From: JBBTXL01 sp038062295
GTDB taxonomy: Bacteria; Patescibacteriota; Minisyncoccia; GWC2-36-17; WO2-46-25
Direction: 5' to 3'
Length of the DNA stretch: 46,490 nt
NCBI GenBank assembly: GCA_038062295.1
Contig: JBBTXL010000010.1
Location: forward strand, 1 to 46,490
Position 1 is the first letter of the stretch; each line of letters opens with the position of its first letter. Both the position numbers and the translations under genes were made by a program. The notes below the pieces were generated by a model. It was given only the letters and a program-made list of their open reading frames with translations, ran no database searches and had not been told where the DNA came from. This document shows positions 8,558 through 15,654 of the stretch, piece after piece.

Positions 8558-8774
8558 AACGCTCTCGGGCAAGCGCGTTGTGAAAACCTTATGCCGAGCA
8601 TTCGGCTTTTCTTTTATCTCTCAAAAGGGGAGTCATGCGAAACTCGGGAGGAATGTCGGATACCGAAAGATTATTACGATAGTCCCTATGCATCGGGAGC
8701 TTGCTCGCGGTACTCTGAAAGGAGTTTTGGAGCTCGCCGAGGTTGATGAAAAAGAATTTTGGCAAGAAGTATGA
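8550..8774 (+). CDS. hicA: HicA-family mRNA interferase toxin
   Basis: The 74-residue product carries the HicA core: SGKRVVKTLCRAFGFSFISQKGSHAKL with the catalytic histidine in GSHAKL, and the C-terminal VPMHRELARGTLKGVLELAEV. HicA has a dsRBD-like fold and cleaves mRNA and tmRNA. It overlaps hicB by 8 bp. A tRNA-Gln gene begins 4 nt after its stop, which is unusually close and implies one transcript. Confidence 0.88.
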   Translation: MPKTLSGKRVVKTLCRAFGFSFISQKGSHAKLGRNVGYRKIITIVPMHRELARGTLKGVLELAEVDEKEFWQEV

Positions 8775-8778
8775 CAAT

Positions 8779-8852
8779 TGCCGGGGCGTCTAACGGTAGG
8801 ACAGCGCCCTTTGAAGGCGTTTATCGGGGTCCGAATCCCTGCCCGGCAGCCA
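8779..8852 (+). tRNA. tRNA-Gln (anticodon TTG), CCA encoded
   Basis: The cloverleaf folds completely. Acceptor stem TGCCGGG/CCCGGCA is 7 bp; the D arm is GTCT/GGAC; the anticodon stem GCGCC/GGCGT encloses loop CTTTGAA, anticodon TTG; the T stem is CGGGG/CCCTG. The discriminator is G and CCA is encoded (8850-8852). Two nearly invariant positions are changed: position 8 is G instead of T, and the T loop reads TCCGAAT, giving C at position 55. It lies 4 nt behind hicA, and an AT-rich accessory region begins behind it. Confidence 0.88.
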
Positions 8853-9051
8853 ATAGAAAATCCCAACGAGCTTTGCGAGTTTCGGATTTTCATTGGTCCC
8901 GAACGTATGTGAGGGACTACCAAAGACAGTAGGCCGAATGTGCCACCTGCGTTTGTCCCGAACGAGTCCCGTGTTGATGGGACGACGAAGGGCTATAATT
9001 TGAGATAGGTTCGGCGTCCGAGGAGTATCAAATTTAGCCCACCGTACACAT
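8853..9051 (+). promoter_or_regulatory. Leader region between tRNA-Gln and nucleotidyltransferase gene
   Basis: An 8-bp hairpin (GAAAATCC around 8857 with GGATTTTC around 8883) directly follows the tRNA and may stop or process its transcript. TATAAT at 8994-8999 is the likely promoter of the next gene. The 15-mer AGATAGGTTCGGCGT at 9003-9017 recurs at 15584-15598 ahead of the Nudix gene. No gene is seen here. Confidence 0.4.
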
Positions 9052-9759
9052 ATGGACCAAATTTTTGCTAAAAAGATGAAAAGCATCTGTGAAAGGACAA
9101 CAAACGATATCGCTGCCTTTTTCAAGGATGATGCAGTTGAAGCACATATTTTTGGTTCAACAGCTCGAGGAACTAACGACGCTTTGAGTGATATTGATGT
9201 TTGGATCACATTTGAAGATGAGAAAATTCGAGAAGTTATTGAAAACAGAATGATTTCTTATATAAAGTTTGGTCACATTGTGCTTCTACATGAGATGCAA
9301 AATAACTTTCCTTTAAATGGAATTCAAACGGCTATAATCTATAAAATTGAAAATGAACTTGTCAGAATCGATTTCTATCTTTGTCCTTTTTCAAGCTCTC
9401 GTATATTGCCAGATTCAAAGGTTCTTTTCGAAAACAAAAGGGTAGAGACTGGCAACATTATTCCTGAAACCAAAAGAACACCTCGAGATATTTCGGATAG
9501 AATAACCTTCCTTATCTCTATGTGCTTCAATGGCATAAAAAAGATAGTAAGAGGGGATGCAGATTTTACAGACTTTTTGATAAGCGAGTTTCACAAAGAT
9601 AGGAAGGAGATTCCAGAACTCGCATCGGTTCCTAATGAACCAACTTTCGATATGTTAAGAAAGGCACTATCCGTGCTCAACACTGTTTCCAACTCAGAGC
9701 AAAAGGCTGCGATATCGGAAATAAATGAGTTTTTAGCAAGAGTCGAGAATGGTGGCTGA
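9052..9759 (+). CDS. Nucleotidyltransferase-domain protein (MNT/aminoglycoside adenylyltransferase type)
   Basis: The 235-residue product contains the polymerase-beta type active site: GSTARG (residues 35-40), DID (47-49) and a third aspartate in VRIDFYL (D107), i.e. all metal ligands are present. The C-terminal part is helical. Families with this layout adenylylate small molecules such as aminoglycosides or act as MNT antitoxins; no HEPN partner gene is adjacent, which argues against the latter. Codons are clearly AT-richer (AGA, ATA) than in the upstream core genes, a sign of transfer. Its stop codon lies inside a dispersed repeat. Substrate unknown. Confidence 0.72.
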   Translation: MDQIFAKKMKSICERTTNDIAAFFKDDAVEAHIFGSTARGTNDALSDIDVWITFEDEKIREVIENRMISYIKFGHIVLLHEMQNNFPLNGIQTAIIYKIENELVRIDFYLCPFSSSRILPDSKVLFENKRVETGNIIPETKRTPRDISDRITFLISMCFNGIKKIVRGDADFTDFLISEFHKDRKEIPELASVPNEPTFDMLRKALSVLNTVSNSEQKAAISEINEFLARVENGG

Positions 9760-9769
9760 CCCCATTTCC
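9747..9769 (+). repeat. Dispersed repeat, partial third copy
   Basis: The 23 bp beginning GAATGGTGGCTGACCCC match the right end of the repeats at 10605-10694 and 15409-15501. It overlaps the stop codon of the nucleotidyltransferase gene. Confidence 0.65.
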
Positions 9770-9789
9770 CCACTCCCATTTCTTTTAGT

Positions 9790-10545
9790 ATGAAAGTGAC
9801 AAGGTCAAGAAACAACTTTGGGAAGATCGTGGATGCGTATGTGAAGTACCGCCGTGATTATAGTGATACGGTCTATAATTTGATCTATTCATTTTGTCCC
9901 GATTCAGCATCCACAGTTCTTGATGTGGGCTGTGGCACGGGGTTGGTCACCCACCATCTTGCTGGCTACTACAAACATGTCACGGGGACCGACAAATCCC
10001 CAGAAATGATTGATGCGGCAAAGAACATCGGTGTCCATACTATCTCTTTTGTTGTTGCACCCACCGAACGCCTTCCTTTTGAAAACGGGTCTTTTGATCT
10101 CGTGACAGCGGCGGCCGCGTATCACTGGTTTGACTATGATGTGGCGGGCAGAGAGATTATCCGGGTGCTGAAGCCAAACGGCAAACTATGCGCCCTTTGG
10201 AAGTATGCGCCGAGCAGTGTTAATGCATACCTTCCGGCATTTGCCGTTGAAAACTTACAACGGTTTATCCCCGAGATTCCTAAGACGAATAAAGAGCCGG
10301 TTTCCAAAGATGTATTTTCACGAGTTGGTTTTACCAAGGTTGAAATAAAGGAGTTTGATTTTGATGATGTGTACTCGGCGGAGGAAATTCTCGGCTATGT
10401 TCAGTCCCATTCTACATTTAACCTGTTGGAAGATGTGCAGAAAGAGGAGTATAAAAAGCTCAACGCCAAGAGCGTAGAGGAGTACCTCACAGACGGTAAT
10501 TTCACGTTCAAAAGCAGAATGCAAATATGGTTTATCGAAAAGTAG
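9790..10545 (+). CDS. Class I SAM-dependent methyltransferase
   Basis: The 251-residue product has SAM motif I at residues 43-51 (VLDVGCGTG), motif II TGTDKSPEM, and the post-I region PTERLPFENGSFDLVTAAAA with HWFDYD, as in the Methyltransf_11 group of small-molecule and lipid methylases. The N-terminus (NNFGKIVDAYVKYRRDY) resembles the F-x3-A-x2-Y-x3-RP start of that group. The substrate cannot be read from the sequence. It stands alone between repeat copies, consistent with a gene-cassette-like acquisition. Confidence 0.82.
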   Translation: MKVTRSRNNFGKIVDAYVKYRRDYSDTVYNLIYSFCPDSASTVLDVGCGTGLVTHHLAGYYKHVTGTDKSPEMIDAAKNIGVHTISFVVAPTERLPFENGSFDLVTAAAAYHWFDYDVAGREIIRVLKPNGKLCALWKYAPSSVNAYLPAFAVENLQRFIPEIPKTNKEPVSKDVFSRVGFTKVEIKEFDFDDVYSAEEILGYVQSHSTFNLLEDVQKEEYKKLNAKSVEEYLTDGNFTFKSRMQIWFIEK

Positions 10546-10604
10546 CACGAACAAACTGTCTCTGTCCTCACTTCTAGCTAAAATCGGTCCCACCTTGCAC
10601 GGGA

Positions 10605-10694
10605 GCCGTTTTAGTTTTAGGATGGGGAGGGTTTGCAAGTGCAGTTCGCCAACTAGCAGAGAGTCCTGACCGAAGAATGGTGGCTCCATTTTCC
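10605..10694 (+). repeat. Dispersed ~90-bp repeat, copy 1
   Basis: This is closely similar to 15409-15501 (only about ten differences by eye); the shared core runs GTTTTAnTTTTAGGATGGGG ... GAGAGTCCTGACCGAAGAAT. The left end of each copy is the U-tract of a hairpin whose stem differs between copies (here GGTCCC/GGGAGCC around 10586-10606), so the unit looks like terminator tail plus spacer. The rest of the 303-bp gap up to 10848 holds no recognisable gene; a possible promoter precedes the next ORF. Confidence 0.7.
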
Positions 10695-10848
10695 CATTCA
10701 TTTCCCCTGAATAAGCATGGTTTTACAGTGGTCGAGCAGAAGCAAAAATCGTCGCTTCATTCCAACGAGTTTCCCTACAATAAGCTTCTCTTGATTGCAT
10801 CATTGCAATAATTGTCCCTGTTCCGATTTCCTAAGTTGAGAGACTCAG

Positions 10849-11616
10849 ATGTCTTGGAAAATTATGAAAGAAGACAAATTGAACATCATAAAAGATTGGA
10901 AATTTTGGATGCGTTTTTTAAGTCTTGTAATCGTGGCTGTGGTCGTCGTATATCTCGTCCCTCCAGATGGACCACAAAGTTTCAATTTACTCTCAAATTC
11001 CGGTTCTTTTCTCTTATATGTTAATTCTGATTACCCGGAAAAAAGAGCGAATCTTTTTCTTAATCAGATGTTCGGCATTATTCCTGGTCTAAGTTGGTAT
11101 AATGTCTGTTTCTCAAGTAAGGGAAGTTCGTATAAGAATCAGGGAACAGTTGATAATGCAAAATTTGTAATTAACATTCTTCCTCTAAATAGCAATCAAG
11201 TTATAGGGTTAGCTCAGCAATGGACCAAAAACCTATTTTTTTATGAATCCGATCATCCTAAAATCTCAGAGGTTTTTGATAGAGTCGTGCAGACAAGCAT
11301 TTTTTCTAATTTAGATGGAAAACCTACTTGCATACATATCTCACGAGATGAAAGAGGTTTTCTTTATGATGGGTATATTTATCTTTTTGAACAAACTCTT
11401 GATGAAGCATCGCAAAAGTATGTAAATAAAGAGACGCGACTTCTCGAGGACAAAAATGACCCGATAACTCTTACTTCTGCAACTTTAGCGGTAAAGACAA
11501 ATAGCTACGCTTTGTGGTTTAGAAGGATAGCTCTCTTTTTATTGATTATCGGGTTTTTTGTATCAACCTGGAAACTATTTCTCTGGGTATTTACAGCTCG
11601 AAAAATATCAGACTGA
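10849..11616 (+). CDS. Bitopic membrane protein of unknown function
   Basis: The 255-residue product has a hydrophobic helix near the N-terminus (about 21-42, FLSLVIVAVVVVYLV) and another near the C-terminus (about 228-250), enclosing an external or periplasm-like domain of about 180 residues with two cysteines. No enzyme motif is visible. The gene is AT-rich compared with the core genes. Start ATG 10849 is weakly supported; ATG 10864 would also keep the first helix. Function unknown. Confidence 0.6.
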   Translation: MSWKIMKEDKLNIIKDWKFWMRFLSLVIVAVVVVYLVPPDGPQSFNLLSNSGSFLLYVNSDYPEKRANLFLNQMFGIIPGLSWYNVCFSSKGSSYKNQGTVDNAKFVINILPLNSNQVIGLAQQWTKNLFFYESDHPKISEVFDRVVQTSIFSNLDGKPTCIHISRDERGFLYDGYIYLFEQTLDEASQKYVNKETRLLEDKNDPITLTSATLAVKTNSYALWFRRIALFLLIIGFFVSTWKLFLWVFTARKISD

Positions 11617-11658
11617 GACTCCTCAATTTGATACACTGAAAGGAGACAATTTAGATAA

Positions 11659-11728
11659 ATGCCGCAGTAAATTCTCACGGCATTTATGTTGGGTCTTGTG
11701 GGAGGGGTTGTTCCCGGGCCGGTTTTGG
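11659..11728 (+). pseudogene. 5' fragment of a lysE-like gene (duplicate of 16109-16178)
   Basis: Bases 11669-11728 are identical over 60 bp to 16119-16178, the start of the intact LysE-family gene. The start codons align (11659 and 16109), but codon 4 here is TAA and homology ends abruptly after about 23 codons where a different repeat begins. GAAAGGAG lies upstream. It cannot make a full product. Confidence 0.8.
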
Positions 11729-11734
11729 AAAATC

Positions 11735-11801
11735 GGGACAGGGACAATAAATAAGATTTTCCAACGCGCCTTTGCAGGTGTTTTGGTTTTGAGGTAGGAT
11801 G
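11735..11801 (+). repeat. Dispersed ~67-bp terminator/promoter-like repeat, copy 1
   Basis: It begins GGGACAGGGACAATAAATAA and ends TTTTGAGGTAGGATG. It matches 12484-12552 closely. Both copies contain a small hairpin (here GCGCCT/AGGTGT) followed by a T tract and a TAGGAT or TAAGAT box. The copies flank the inverted NYN/sRNA unit. Confidence 0.65.
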
Positions 11802-11851
11802 ATGGGGAAGAGGGCGAGCTTTAAGCTGTGCACCTATCTTATAATGGCCTA

Positions 11852-11878
11852 TTGACTTGCGTATAAGATAGGTATAGT
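11852..11878 (+). promoter_or_regulatory. Promoter of small RNA A
   Basis: TTGACT (11852-11857) and TATAGT (11873-11878) are spaced by 15 bp. The expected start is near 11885, the first base of the conserved RNA box. The same layout is found on the other strand at 22660-22633. Confidence 0.55.
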
Positions 11879-11884
11879 ATCTAA

Positions 11885-11944
11885 GTATCACTACGAAAGA
11901 GACCCTTGTGCAGATTCGTCTGCATCGGGGGCTTTTTTCTTTTT
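11885..11944 (+). ncRNA. Small RNA A with intrinsic terminator, convergent to NYN gene A
   Basis: The first 22 nt (11885-11906, beginning GTATCACTACG and ending GACCCT) are identical to small RNA B at 22628-22607. A 6-bp stem TGCAGA/TCTGCA capped by TTCG (11909-11924) follows, enclosed by CCCT/GGGG pairing, then GGGGGC and a T-rich tail ending 5 bp before the NYN stop codon. In copy B the stem sequence is entirely different but still pairs, which supports an RNA rather than a protein product. Confidence 0.6.
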
Positions 11945-11949
11945 AAGCC

Positions 11950-12426
11950 CTATCTGGAGAACTTATGATAATGATTGTTCAGGAAAGTTATCTCAGTATT
12001 CTTATTCTTCAGCAAAATCGAACATTTGTTTTCATCAGGAGAAATAATACGATCAATAGCTTTGTTAGTTTTTAAAAATTCAACTAAACATCCGAAATCG
12101 CCGTCTCCGGTTATTAAGATACATGAAGTAAATGCTTTCGTGTAAAAATCAGAAACAGTTTTAAGAACAAGCTCGGCGTCACAGTTGCCCTTTACGGTGC
12201 CGGCTACAGAAATGGTCTGTTTGAAAACAAGGATAAAGCCGCATTCTTGAAGATGTTCATAAAATGCGGTACGACTTGGCACTAATCCTATGAAAAGATA
12301 TGCGTTTACCGGACTATATTTCTGACGAAGCCAGCCACGAAACTTTTTATAATCAATTTCAAAGCCAAGCTCTTTTGCAGCTTTATAGAGATTATTGCCA
12401 TCTATGTAGATGTTTATTCTATCCAT
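11950..12426 (-). CDS. NYN-domain (LabA/DUF88) RNase-like protein A
   Basis: The 158-residue product is a PIN-like NYN domain. It begins with YIDGNNLY (first metal-binding Asp), has GNCDAELV in the middle and ITGDGDF toward the end, i.e. the acidic residues expected of a metal-dependent nuclease, followed by a variable tail. It is clearly paralogous to the gene at 22078-22605 (shared YxFIGL, GNCDA, GDGD/SDGD and KCSILLK). It is the only minus-strand gene in this accessory stretch and lies between two direct repeats. Its 3' end faces small RNA A. RNA substrate unknown. Confidence 0.8.
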   Translation of the reverse strand: MDRINIYIDGNNLYKAAKELGFEIDYKKFRGWLRQKYSPVNAYLFIGLVPSRTAFYEHLQECGFILVFKQTISVAGTVKGNCDAELVLKTVSDFYTKAFTSCILITGDGDFGCLVEFLKTNKAIDRIISPDENKCSILLKNKNTEITFLNNHYHKFSR

Positions 12427-12483
12427 TGGGTTACTTTAACATATAACTTTCGTTTCCTTCAATTTTATTTTCTGGTGAATATA

Positions 12484-12552
12484 GTGACAGGGACAATAAA
12501 ATAAGGTTTCCCAAACGCCCCTTTGCGGGCATTTTTGTTTTGAGGTAAGATG
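12484..12552 (+). repeat. Dispersed ~67-bp terminator/promoter-like repeat, copy 2
   Basis: This is the second copy of 11735-11801. Hairpin GCCC/GGGC and tract ATTTTTGTTTT (12530-12541) are followed by TAAGAT (12546-12551), which probably serves as the -10 box of the envelope operon starting at 12564. Confidence 0.6.
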
Positions 12553-12563
12553 GAAGGAGAGAT

Positions 12564-13688
12564 ATGAGCAAATATATTCTTATTGCGGGGCTTGTGCTAC
12601 TGGTGCTTGCGGGGGTGTACTTTGCTTTTCCGGGGGATGATGCCGACGCGTTCGTCGTGCGTTCGGGCGACGGCACGGTGGAGCTGCGCATACCCAAAGA
12701 CGCCGTGCTTGAAGGCGGCACGCTCGCTGATATCACCATGACGGCCATCGCATCGTCTGATTCTGCGAGGATGTACCGGCTTGAGCCGGACGGACTTATA
12801 TTCTCGAAGCCCGTAACGGCATCGATCACTCTGCCCTACGACAAAAACAAAGCATATACGCCCGCCTTCCTCACGTTCTCCGGCGAGGAAAGAAAAACCG
12901 AGATTCTTGATATCAAGGACTTCCAGCTTGACGAAGCGCGCGGGACATTCACCGTCTCGGGCGCTTTATCCCACTTCTCCGACCTTTTATTCACCGATCG
13001 GTATATATTTGACGCACAGTATTTTCCCAAAAATAATATTACCGCCACGGTCGGACAGTCATTTGATATCACGCACGTCGTTACTCCCGGAAAATTCGAA
13101 CAGCTGTCCAAAATCGTAAAAGATCTTGACACGGGAGAAGCGAGGTACCAGGTGACAACGCGTGATAGGGAGAACGAGTATCGTCCGGAAGAGAGGAACT
13201 ACACGATAGTAGCGACCGAGGTTCGGAACGGCACCCAATGGAAGCTTAAGGGAGATGGTAGTAACACTCTTAATACATATGGGGTCGTTGAGCCCAATAG
13301 GGTTGTTCTAGCGGCGGAACTCGGTGCCACGCAAGAGTATCGGGTAACGACTCGATTCACGTGCGTCAAGTCAGGCCGCGATACGATTATTTTCAGAGCC
13401 AAACCCATATATGATCCCGAACCGACAATAACCCACGTCAAAGGAGGCACCCCGGGAGAGCCGATGGTAACATACGGGGGCGGAACAAGGGCCGGGTTGG
13501 TAGAGTTGCAGGGTCCTGAAATCAGTTGTGTGGCGCCTCCCGCGGGAACGACATCGTCAGGCGCTGATGCGGCGCAAAGCGGGGAGACCTCCGCGGCCGC
13601 AACGCCGCCTCTGGCGGTTCCCAAATCCTCCGGCAGCATCTTTAAGGTGTGCGGCCTCCCGGGCGGCGAACCCTGCCCGAAGCGGTAA
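12564..13688 (+). CDS. Membrane-anchored extracellular protein with ZU5-like domain
   Basis: The 374-residue product has an N-terminal membrane anchor (residues 4-22, no clear cleavage site). Residues about 35-105 read as a ZU5-type beta domain: GTVELRIPKDAVLEGGTL, then YRLEPDGLIFSKPVTASITL. The remainder is a beta-rich region and a proline/serine/alanine-rich tail with two cysteine pairs near the C-terminus (ISCVAPP, KVCGLPGGEPCPKR). SD GGAAGGAG precedes ATG 12564. It is the first of three genes for exported proteins, 10 nt apart or overlapping, and GC-rich unlike the neighbours. Function at the cell surface is inferred. Confidence 0.7.
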   Translation: MSKYILIAGLVLLVLAGVYFAFPGDDADAFVVRSGDGTVELRIPKDAVLEGGTLADITMTAIASSDSARMYRLEPDGLIFSKPVTASITLPYDKNKAYTPAFLTFSGEERKTEILDIKDFQLDEARGTFTVSGALSHFSDLLFTDRYIFDAQYFPKNNITATVGQSFDITHVVTPGKFEQLSKIVKDLDTGEARYQVTTRDRENEYRPEERNYTIVATEVRNGTQWKLKGDGSNTLNTYGVVEPNRVVLAAELGATQEYRVTTRFTCVKSGRDTIIFRAKPIYDPEPTITHVKGGTPGEPMVTYGGGTRAGLVELQGPEISCVAPPAGTTSSGADAAQSGETSAAATPPLAVPKSSGSIFKVCGLPGGEPCPKR

Positions 13689-13698
13689 CCGAACGGAC

Positions 13699-14841
13699 AT
13701 GATGCCGAATATGTTCGCAAAAATAACGATACTTTCTCTTCTTGCCGGCTTGTTCTTTGCGGCCGCGGTGTTTCTGCCGGCCGGAGAGGTGTCCGCTGAA
13801 AAACTCACGCGCACCGTCATGTTCGAGAAGCCGGATATCAGGGATGACTTCTGCGGAGCCCGCATCGATTATCGCATCTGCAAATGCGCGCGGCACAACG
13901 AAATGTGCGAAGATATCGGGCGCGAGCGGCATATCGCGAACTATATCCTCAACGCCAAATACAACGCGCATGTCGCCGCGCTGCGCGCGAGCTTTATCGC
14001 CTCCTGCCATGCCGCGGGCGGCAGATTCTCCGGCGACGCGTGCCGGTACTTCGAAAAGACCGGCAAAGAAACACAGTGCCTTCCAGGAGACTTCGAACGG
14101 AACTGGAAAAAATATTCCGACATAGACGACGCGATACCGGTTCCGGAGCGGAGCGCCGAAGCGAAAGAGCACTATGAAGCGCTCTCAAAAATGGTCGCCA
14201 ACGCCGAAGCGGTGTTTCTCCTTGAGCGGGATATGGAGATAGACCGCCGCATGCGGCTTGAAATGAAGGAGTACAAACAGGCGCTCGCGAACAACATCAA
14301 AACGAACCTGCTGAAGTCGTTCTGGCGGCTCGCATGGATCACTTACGACAATATCCAAAGCGGCCGCGCGTCAGGCGGAACATTCGAGAAAATGTACGAT
14401 CTGCCGAGCCACGTTGAATCCGTCGCCGCGTATATCAAAATCGTCCGCAGCGTCACGCCGGCCGACTCGGCCATCGCCATCAACACGGAAAAAGTGTCGG
14501 GAAAGGTGAAGTCCGTCGGGCTGTCCGCGGCGCTGGACGCGCTTGAAAGCGTGGGCGACCCGGCTACCGTCGCGACCACGCTCATTTCCGAATCCATCAA
14601 GCAGACTTTTCCCTCGGCAGATATTACTCCCGAGGAGATAGAGATTCTGAAGAACCAGCATCTGAAGAACAAACTGCTGGACGATATTTTGCAGGAGAGT
14701 TACCGTAAAAACGCGGAGCGCCGGCGGAAAGCGGACGCGCTCGCGGCCGAGAACGAGCGCCTGAAAGATTTGCTGTTTGTGCTGGAAGCACAGGAGCGCG
14801 AACGGGTGCATAACGAAATTCTCGAATCATGCAAAAAATAA
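13699..14841 (+). CDS. Secreted or anchored alpha-helical protein, function unknown
   Basis: The 380-residue product has a hydrophobic N-terminus (about 8-30) ending near GEVSAEK, a plausible signal peptide. The mature part has six cysteines within about 70 residues (FCGARI, RICKCARHNEMC, later SCHAAGG and DACRYFE), probably disulfides, then long charged helices and a coiled-coil C-terminus (ENERLKDLLFVLEAQERER). ATG 13699 is selected 10 nt after the previous stop; open frame further upstream overlaps that gene. No known family. It overlaps the next gene by 13 bp. Confidence 0.65.
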   Translation: MMPNMFAKITILSLLAGLFFAAAVFLPAGEVSAEKLTRTVMFEKPDIRDDFCGARIDYRICKCARHNEMCEDIGRERHIANYILNAKYNAHVAALRASFIASCHAAGGRFSGDACRYFEKTGKETQCLPGDFERNWKKYSDIDDAIPVPERSAEAKEHYEALSKMVANAEAVFLLERDMEIDRRMRLEMKEYKQALANNIKTNLLKSFWRLAWITYDNIQSGRASGGTFEKMYDLPSHVESVAAYIKIVRSVTPADSAIAINTEKVSGKVKSVGLSAALDALESVGDPATVATTLISESIKQTFPSADITPEEIEILKNQHLKNKLLDDILQESYRKNAERRRKADALAAENERLKDLLFVLEAQERERVHNEILESCKK

Positions 14842-15296
14842 CATTCACTATCGCCATCATCGCGGCTGCGGCGTTGTCTGCTCCTTTTGCGGGGTTTGCC
14901 AAGGAAGGCGTTGCCGGCTATCTGTTTGAATACGACCAAAAGCTCGAGACGGACACGAACGGGAACGGCGTGAACGACAGAACGTCGTATTACCAGGGCG
15001 ACCGGCTCGTGTGGACGGCGTACGACGAGGACGAGAACGGGGCTGCCGATCTGTGGTTTCGTTTCAAAAACGGCGACACGGTCGATCTTGAACTGGCCGA
15101 TAGGGACGGCGACGGCGAGCCGGATCTTATCACCGAAGTAAGCTCCGCCGAAAAAGCCGAAGTGATATTTGACGAACAGGCGGCCGGAGGCGGCGCATCT
15201 TCGTGGTGGGTATACGCGGCCGTCGCGGCCGTTATGTTGGGTGTCGCCGTGTTCTATCGAAAAGAGCTTCTTTCGCGCTTTGCCGCGGGCAAGTAA
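14829..15296 (+). CDS. Surface protein with calcium-binding-type Asp repeats and C-terminal anchor
   Basis: The 155-residue product has a signal peptide (about residues 1-24, ending GFAKEG), three aspartate-rich loops of EF-hand/TSP3 type (DTNGNGVND, DEDENGAAD, DRDGDGEPD) spaced about 25-30 residues apart, and a C-terminal membrane helix with basic tail (WWVYAAVAAVMLGVAVFYRK), which resembles a sorting-type anchor but lacks LPxTG. It overlaps the previous gene by 13 bp, so the three exported proteins are probably made together. Confidence 0.72.
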   Translation: MQKITFTIAIIAAAALSAPFAGFAKEGVAGYLFEYDQKLETDTNGNGVNDRTSYYQGDRLVWTAYDEDENGAADLWFRFKNGDTVDLELADRDGDGEPDLITEVSSAEKAEVIFDEQAAGGGASSWWVYAAVAAVMLGVAVFYRKELLSRFAAGK

Positions 15297-15377
15297 CCTG
15301 TCACTTACTTTTTTTATCAGTAGGTGTTGCTGTCATCGCATGAACTGAGTCGTGCATTTTGAGATACAGGCCGGAAA

Positions 15378-15420
15378 CCCCGAACGGGCGACACGGCGTG
15401 TCGCGGGGGCTGTTTTATTT
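15378..15420 (+). terminator. Terminator behind the envelope operon
   Basis: A long hairpin CCCCG...CGACAC-GGC-GTGTCG-CGGGG (15378-15408) is followed by TGTTTTATTTTT. Its tail is the left end of the dispersed repeat. Confidence 0.65.
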
Positions 15421-15501
15421 TTAGGATGGGGAGGGTTTGGAAGCACAGTCCGCCAACTGACAGAGAGTCCTGACCGAAGAATGGTGGCTGACCCCATTTC
15501 C
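15409..15501 (+). repeat. Dispersed ~90-bp repeat, copy 2
   Basis: This is the second near-complete copy of 10605-10694, including TTTTAGGATGGGGAGGGTTT and GAATGGTGGCTGACCCC. The surrounding 15297-15644 interval has no gene; TATAAT at 15609-15614 and AGATAGGTTCGGCGT at 15584-15598 precede the Nudix gene. Confidence 0.7.
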
Positions 15502-15644
15502 AAAGTGCTAGAATAAAAGTAATCAAAAAAGCCTTGTGGAATTTGACGGAGAAATTTATGAGACCGAGGGGCCGGCCGGTTTAAGATAGGTTCGGCGTTA
15601 AAGGAGCGTATAATATAGGTATTCTTAAAGATAAACTTTCAAAA

Positions 15645-15654
15645 NNNNNNNNNN
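15645..15654. other. Scaffold gap (10 Ns)
   Basis: The flanks end in TTTCAAAA and resume with TCAAAAAT, sharing TCAAAA. Joining the flanks on that overlap keeps the Nudix reading frame open to about 15609, so the gap may be artificial. Confidence 0.9.

Noticed and set aside
8779..8852. tRNA 3' end as an attachment site with a second att copy
   Set aside because: I searched by eye for the T-arm/acceptor sequence elsewhere in the window and found no direct repeat of it.
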